From NCBI RefSeq assembly GCF_014905555.1, contig NZ_BNGS01000012.1, positions 124,001 through 188,000 of the forward strand: 64,000 bases of DNA, read 5' to 3'. A model generated the notes under the pieces. It was not told where the DNA came from, ran no database searches, and saw only the letters and a program-made list of their open reading frames with translations. Shown in pieces: positions 61,101 through 64,000 of this stretch. Made by a program: the position numbers and the translations under genes. The DNA comes from Streptomyces sp. Y2F8-2 (GTDB taxonomy: Bacteria > Actinomycetota > Actinomycetes > Streptomycetales > Streptomycetaceae). Each line of letters begins with the position of its first letter. Positions within the stretch are counted from its first letter, which is position 1.

Positions 61101-62031
61101 CACGCTGACCGCGCCGTACGAGCTGGGCGGCGGCTGGGTGCGGATCGGGCGTGCGGAGATCGGGCGGCGGGCGTTCCTCGGGAACTCCGGGATGACCGCA
61201 CCGGGCCGCAGCGTGCCGGACGGTGGGCTGGTCGGTGTGCTGTCGGCGACGCCGAAGAAGGCCAAGAAGGGCAGCTCCTACCTGGGTCTGCCGCCGGTGA
61301 AGCTGCCGCGCGCGGTGTCCGACGGCGACCGGAGCCGCACCTACGAACCGCCGACGCGGCTGCTGTGGGCGCGCGGGCTGGTGGAGCTGTGCAGGATCGT
61401 GCCCGTGATCTGCTCGGCGGGGCTCGCCGTGCTGACGGCCGCGGCGCTCAGCGCGCTGGGCGGCTGGGCCTGGCTGCTGTGCGGGGTGGTGCTGCTGTGC
61501 GCCGGGCTGGTGGCCGGTGCCGTGTCCGTCGTGGCGAAGTGGCTGCTCGTGGGCCGCCACCGGGCAGGGGAGCACCCTCTGTGGAGCTCGTTCGTCTGGC
61601 GCAACGAACTGGCGGACACCTTCGTCGAGGTCGTGGCCGTGCCGTGGTTCGCCGGATCGGTGCCGGGTACGCCGTTGATGACGCTGTGGCTGCGCGGGCT
61701 CGGCGCCCGGATCGGCAGGGGAGTGTGGCTGGAGAGCCACTGGCTGCCCGAGACGGACCTGGTGACCCTCGGGGAGGGGGCCACGGTCAACCGGGGCTGC
61801 GTCCTGCAGACCCACCTCTTCCACGACCGGATCTTGCGGACGGATACTGTGGTCCTCCGTGAGGGCGCCACGCTGGGTCCTGGCGGAATCGTCCTGCCCG
61901 GCAGCACGGTCGGGGCCCGTACCACGCTGGGTCCCGCCTCCCTGGTGATGGCGGCGGAGTCCGTGCCCGACGACACCCGCTGGCTGGGCAACCCGATCGA
62001 GGCATGGCGTCCCCGGAAGCGAGCGACGTGA
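58147..62031 (+). CDS. Pls/PosA-type membrane nonribosomal peptide synthetase
   Basis: A 1294-residue enzyme. The adenylation domain (about 35-510) has core motifs IIFTSGSTGKPKG, NTYGPTEATV, YRSGDLV, IKLGGRRIELGEVDA and TRTSGKVDRGALP. A carrier domain (about 520-600) has DDFFAIGGGSLAAAQ with the Ser near 546. About six membrane helices then alternate with cytoplasmic left-handed beta-helix-like segments (PGARVGKRAEVAPGSAVAG and, later, VVLREGATLGPGGIVLPGS). This is the TIGR02353 layout seen in epsilon-poly-lysine synthetase-type enzymes. By-eye alignment gives specificity residues D-A-E-S-I-G-T-V-V-K, suggesting a basic amino acid. It is coupled to the peptidase gene. Confidence 0.88.
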   Translation: MAALRQGPAVAPSDDEMHARFGDRARFRAAPAAAPRTLMDILDVSVRAYPDEPALDDGRRCLTYRSLAVEVDKLRRRLADAGVGLGDRVGVRVPSGTNDLYVAILAVLAAGAAYVPVDAEDPDERAELVFGEAQVRAVVGAGHRITVGGTSDIPAARPGVEHDAWIIFTSGSTGKPKGVAVSHRSAAAFVDAEADLFLTKEPIGPGDRVMAGLSVAFDASCEEMWLAWRYGACLVPVPRAQVRSGADLGPWLAEQEITVVSTVPTLAALWEPEALNDVRLLIFGGEACPPELAQRLVTEGREVWNTYGPTEATVVACASLLTGEEPIRIGLPLNGWELAVVDDAGQPVAMGESGQLVIGGVGLARYLDAEKDAEKYAPVVPLGWERAYRSGDLVRAEPEGLIFLGRADEQIKLGGRRIELGEVDAALQALPGVAGAAAAVRTARSGNQLLVGYVVTQDGWDHAAAVEKLRAELPAALVPLLAPVDDLPTRTSGKVDRGALPWPLEGLEGPAAQLYGTEAWLAEQWTEVLGIPVTAASDDFFAIGGGSLAAAQLTTRLRTRYPSAAVLDVYQQPRLRDLARHLEESAQDDGAQRAIAPVPARAGALQLLLLIPLFTVLGLRWTVALTALGNVLHWFGPYPWAPTTSWWAVGAGALLFFSPPGRLAIAAGGARLLLRGVEPGRYARGGGVHLRLWAAERLAEFSGATSLTGSWLERYARALGAKVGADVDLHSLPPVTGMLKLGRGAAVESEVDLAGHWLDGDVLEIGPVKVGANAVVGTRSVLFPGARVGKRAEVAPGSAVAGQIPTGQRWAGAPAVKLGRAKHNWPEERPHRGTGWRAVYGVTGLALTALPVPAGLAALLVAHVFVDPAAGLGAVLRGAAVALVPATLAFGLTYALSLLVAVRLTSLGLCEGTHPTHSRTGWQAWTVTQLMDRSREMLFPLYAGLVTPVWLRLLGMRIGRGAEVSTVLALPSLTTVGDGAFLADDTLTAPYELGGGWVRIGRAEIGRRAFLGNSGMTAPGRSVPDGGLVGVLSATPKKAKKGSSYLGLPPVKLPRAVSDGDRSRTYEPPTRLLWARGLVELCRIVPVICSAGLAVLTAAALSALGGWAWLLCGVVLLCAGLVAGAVSVVAKWLLVGRHRAGEHPLWSSFVWRNELADTFVEVVAVPWFAGSVPGTPLMTLWLRGLGARIGRGVWLESHWLPETDLVTLGEGATVNRGCVLQTHLFHDRILRTDTVVLREGATLGPGGIVLPGSTVGARTTLGPASLVMAAESVPDDTRWLGNPIEAWRPRKRAT

Positions 62032-62099
62032 CCTGTATCGGGCCCAAGGACGGGGCACCGGCACGACGTACGAGCACAGCGCAGGGAGCAGACGCACCA

Positions 62100-63479
62100 G
62101 TGAGCCCTCAGCAGAAGGCGGAAGCAGACCCGTACTTCCCCGACAACGGCGACCCCCGCTACCGGGTTCACCGCTACGAGCTCACGCTGGACTACCGCCC
62201 CGGCCCCAACCGGCTCGCCGGGGCGGCGCGTCTGAACGCCATAGCGGGCCGGGCCCCGCTCACCGAGTTCCAGCTCAACCTGGCCGACTTCCGCGTCGGC
62301 CGGGTCAAGGTCGACGGCCGGGCGGCGCACTACACGCACCGCGCCGGTCGGCTGCGCGTCCGCCCGTCCAAACCCGTCCGGGCGGGTGCCGCCTTCACCG
62401 TCGAAGTGCACTGGTCCGGCAATCCCAAGCCCGTCAACACCCCCTGGGGCGGTGTCGGCTGGGAGGAGCTGCAGGACGGTGCGCTGGTGGCGAGCCAGCC
62501 GGTCGGGGCACCCTCGTGGTACCCGTGCAACGACCGCCCGGCGGACAAGGCGTCCTACCAGATCTCGGTCACCACGCCGTCGGCGTACTCGGTGGTGACC
62601 GGCGGGCGTCTGCTGACCCGCACGACGAAGGCGTCGACGACGACCTGGGTGTACGACCAGCCCGCGCCGACCTCCAGCTATCTCGTCGGGATGTCGATCG
62701 GCAGGTACCAGACCGTGCTGCTCGGCGATCCGGGCGAGGACGGTGTGCCACAGCATGCGCACATCCCCGCGCACCTGCTTCCGCGCTTCTCCCGGGACTT
62801 CGCGCGCCAGCCGGCCATGATGACCCTGTTCCAGGAGCTGTTCGGTCCCTACCCGTTCGGCGAGTACGCCGTGGTGGTGACCGAGGAGGAACTCGACGTC
62901 CCCGTCGAGGCACAGGGGTTGTCGCTGTTCGGCGCCAACCACGTGGACGGCGCCCGCGGTTCCGAGCGGCTGGTGGCGCACGAGCTGGCGCACCAGTGGT
63001 TCGGCAACAGCGTGACCGTCGCCGACTGGCGGCACATCTGGCTCAACGAGGGCTTCGCGAAATACGCGGAATGGCTCTGGGCGGAGCGGTCCGGAGGACC
63101 CACGGCCGCTCAACTGGCAGCGACGGCGCACCGGAAGCTGTCCTCGCTGCCCCAGGACCTGCGACTCGCCGACCCGGGCCGCAAGCGGATGTTCGACGAC
63201 CGCCTCTACGAACGCGGCGGCCTGGTGCTGCACGCGGTGCGCTGCGTGCTGGGGGACGAGGCGTTCTTCCGGATGCTGCGCGGCTGGGCCGGTGTGCACC
63301 GGGGCGGGACCGTGACGACCGGCGCGTTCACCGCCCACGCCGCACGGTTCGCGTCCCGGCCCCTGGACGACCTGTTCCGTGCGTGGGTGCAGGAGGCGGC
63401 GCTGCCGCCGCTGCCGACCCCCGAACACCGGGTGCCGATGCGTCCGTCCTACCCGCCGAGCAACGCCGGCTCCGTCTGA
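62100..63479 (+). CDS. M1-family metallopeptidase
   Basis: A 459-residue gluzincin peptidase. The N-terminal beta domain (about 10-190) includes PDNGDPRYRVHRYELTLDYR, and the catalytic domain holds HELAHQWFGN (His294, Glu295, His298) with the third ligand Glu317 in NEGFAKYAE. The usual GAMEN exopeptidase motif is replaced by VPVEAQGLS, so N-terminal specificity is uncertain. It lacks the large C-terminal domain of PepN. The start could be GTG 62100 or GTG 62028, which would overlap the NRPS stop (GTGA). There is no signal peptide. It probably acts on the product of the upstream NRPS. Confidence 0.88.
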   Translation: MSPQQKAEADPYFPDNGDPRYRVHRYELTLDYRPGPNRLAGAARLNAIAGRAPLTEFQLNLADFRVGRVKVDGRAAHYTHRAGRLRVRPSKPVRAGAAFTVEVHWSGNPKPVNTPWGGVGWEELQDGALVASQPVGAPSWYPCNDRPADKASYQISVTTPSAYSVVTGGRLLTRTTKASTTTWVYDQPAPTSSYLVGMSIGRYQTVLLGDPGEDGVPQHAHIPAHLLPRFSRDFARQPAMMTLFQELFGPYPFGEYAVVVTEEELDVPVEAQGLSLFGANHVDGARGSERLVAHELAHQWFGNSVTVADWRHIWLNEGFAKYAEWLWAERSGGPTAAQLAATAHRKLSSLPQDLRLADPGRKRMFDDRLYERGGLVLHAVRCVLGDEAFFRMLRGWAGVHRGGTVTTGAFTAHAARFASRPLDDLFRAWVQEAALPPLPTPEHRVPMRPSYPPSNAGSV

Positions 63480-63725
63480 GGCAGGGCGGTCGCCGGTCCT
63501 TCAGCCGTCGAGGCGGACGACGTCCGGGACGGCGGAACCGTTGTCGCCGTGTTCAACTCCTTGCCCTCTCGGTCAACCCGGCCGGCGGCACGGACCGGTG
63601 GGCGGTCGCCGATCACCGGGCCGCCCGTCCCGGACGGCGGTTCCGCGGTTGCGGGGCACCGCTCGACGCCGTGGACTTGAGTGCGTGGGGCGCCCGCAGC
63701 CCTGCCGGCCTGGTGTGGAGGAGAC
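63480..63725. other. Intergenic gap, nothing recognised
   Basis: The 246 bases hold no convincing gene. A sequence related to GTCCGGGACGGCGGAACC (63519) recurs in partly inverted form at about 63628 (GTCCCGGACGGCGGTTCC), which could pair as a long hairpin between the peptidase and the transporter. I see no clear promoter. Confidence 0.3.
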
Positions 63726-63776
63726 ATGATCGTCGCTGCGGGGGCGGTGGCACCCGGGGGCGGCGCGCCGTGCTGA
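63726..63776 (+). CDS. Possible 16-codon upstream ORF of the transporter gene
   Basis: ATG 63726 is preceded by a strong GGAGGAG and encodes 16 residues (MIVAAGAVAPGGGAPC) before TGA 63774-63776. The transporter GTG at 63770 overlaps its end, with no good Shine-Dalgarno sequence of its own, so the short ORF may couple translation. It is also possible that no peptide is made. Confidence 0.35.
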   Translation: MIVAAGAVAPGGGAPC

Positions 63777-64000
63777 GCGTGCTGCTCGCCGTCCTGGCGG
63801 CGATCGCGAACGCCCTGGCCTCCGTGCTGCAGCGCAAGGCGGCACGGGACCGCCCGGAGAGCGAGAGCCTGAGCTGGCGGCTCGTACGGCACCTGTTGCA
63901 CCGGCCGGTGTGGTTCGCCGGCGTCCTCTCGGTCATCGTCGGATTCCTGCTGCAGGCCGCAGCGCTGGGCAACGGCCAGATCTCACTGGTGCAGCCGATG
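63770..64000 (+). CDS. DMT-type transporter, N-terminal part
   Basis: An open frame cut by the window end. It reads VLSVLLAVLAAIANALASVL, then QRKAARDRPESESLSWR and LVRHLLHRPVWFAGVLSVI: a first membrane helix, a basic loop and a second helix, in the style of DMT/DUF6-like or NIPA-like transporters of actinobacteria. The remaining helices are outside. GTG 63770 is the best start; it overlaps a short upstream ORF. The substrate is unknown. Confidence 0.65.
   Translation, partial: MLSVLLAVLAAIANALASVLQRKAARDRPESESLSWRLVRHLLHRPVWFAGVLSVIVGFLLQAAALGNGQISLVQPM

Noticed and set aside
59101..62097. Nearly 1000-codon minus-strand frame opposite the NRPS
   Set aside because: Antisense shadow of a very GC-biased gene; the residues are Gln/Arg/His-rich noise.

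Overview
The window is very GC-rich actinobacterial DNA with strong third-position GC bias, many GTG starts and short gene overlaps. The gene content (ergothioneine operon, F420/mycothiol-type enzymes, class F sortase, LuxR-PAS regulator, RmdA-like c-di-GMP enzyme, Pls-type membrane NRPS) identifies a Streptomyces or very close relative. From memory, the order rmdA / SCO0930-type lipoprotein / succinate dehydrogenase / egtABCD resembles the SCO0910-SCO0930 part of the S. coelicolor chromosome. I see no phage, no complete IS element, no CRISPR array and no rRNA or tRNA gene. All assignments are by eye.

Layout. 0-2.8 kb: ECF sigma factor, amino-acid permease and universal stress protein. 2.8-6 kb: a polysaccharide deacetylase remnant, then a surface-protein block (class F sortase, its lipoprotein partner, DUF4239 membrane protein, proline-rich wall-spanning protein). 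6.3-10.5 kb: secreted-repeat lipoprotein, then a methyltransferase translationally coupled to an RmdA-like PAS-GGDEF-EAL protein. 10.5-16.8 kb: two LysR regulators, each divergent from a target: an NmrA-type reductase and a three-gene succinate dehydrogenase. 17-18.8 kb: GNAT plus PlsC pair resembling ornithine-lipid synthesis. 18.8-30.8 kb: metallophosphoesterase, DUF1348 protein, HdeD, a KimA-like permease, MFS transporter, pyrophosphatase, PPOX/CBS pair, a second DUF574-type methyltransferase and a PIG-V mannosyltransferase. 31-32.5 kb: PAS-LuxR regulator, HAD phosphatase and dodecin. 32.6-37.1 kb: egtABCD, four overlapping genes. 37.3-39.8 kb: a decaying stretch (TIGR02452 pseudogene with an inserted repeat; LysR and MFS remnants) that also holds a PemK-like toxin and a small antitoxin-like gene. 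39.9-53.2 kb: GPP34 protein, SDR, tandem muconolactone-isomerase-like protein, amidase/NfeD-like/flotillin operon, LacI regulator with aldehyde dehydrogenase, thioredoxin, flavin reductase, deformylase, PepSY protein and mycothiol-dependent enzyme. 53.4-57.8 kb: topoisomerase IB, two unknown genes, a frameshifted small gene and a secreted phosphodiester glycosidase. 58.1-64 kb: a Pls/PosA-type membrane NRPS coupled to an M1 metallopeptidase, and the start of a DMT transporter.

Several genes form functional units: egtABCD makes ergothioneine; sdhCAB feeds electrons to menaquinone; the GNAT/PlsC pair probably makes an acylated amino-acid lipid; the sortase probably handles the dual-anchored lipoprotein beside it; the amidase, OB-fold protein and flotillin form an NfeD-SPFH unit; and the NRPS with its peptidase looks like a homopoly(amino acid) synthesis/turnover pair. 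The best candidate for undescribed biology is the NRPS-peptidase pair, whose adenylation pocket reads like one for a basic amino acid. The most informative evolutionary signal is a short palindromic repeat found both inside a macro-domain pseudogene and as part of the egtC coding tail.
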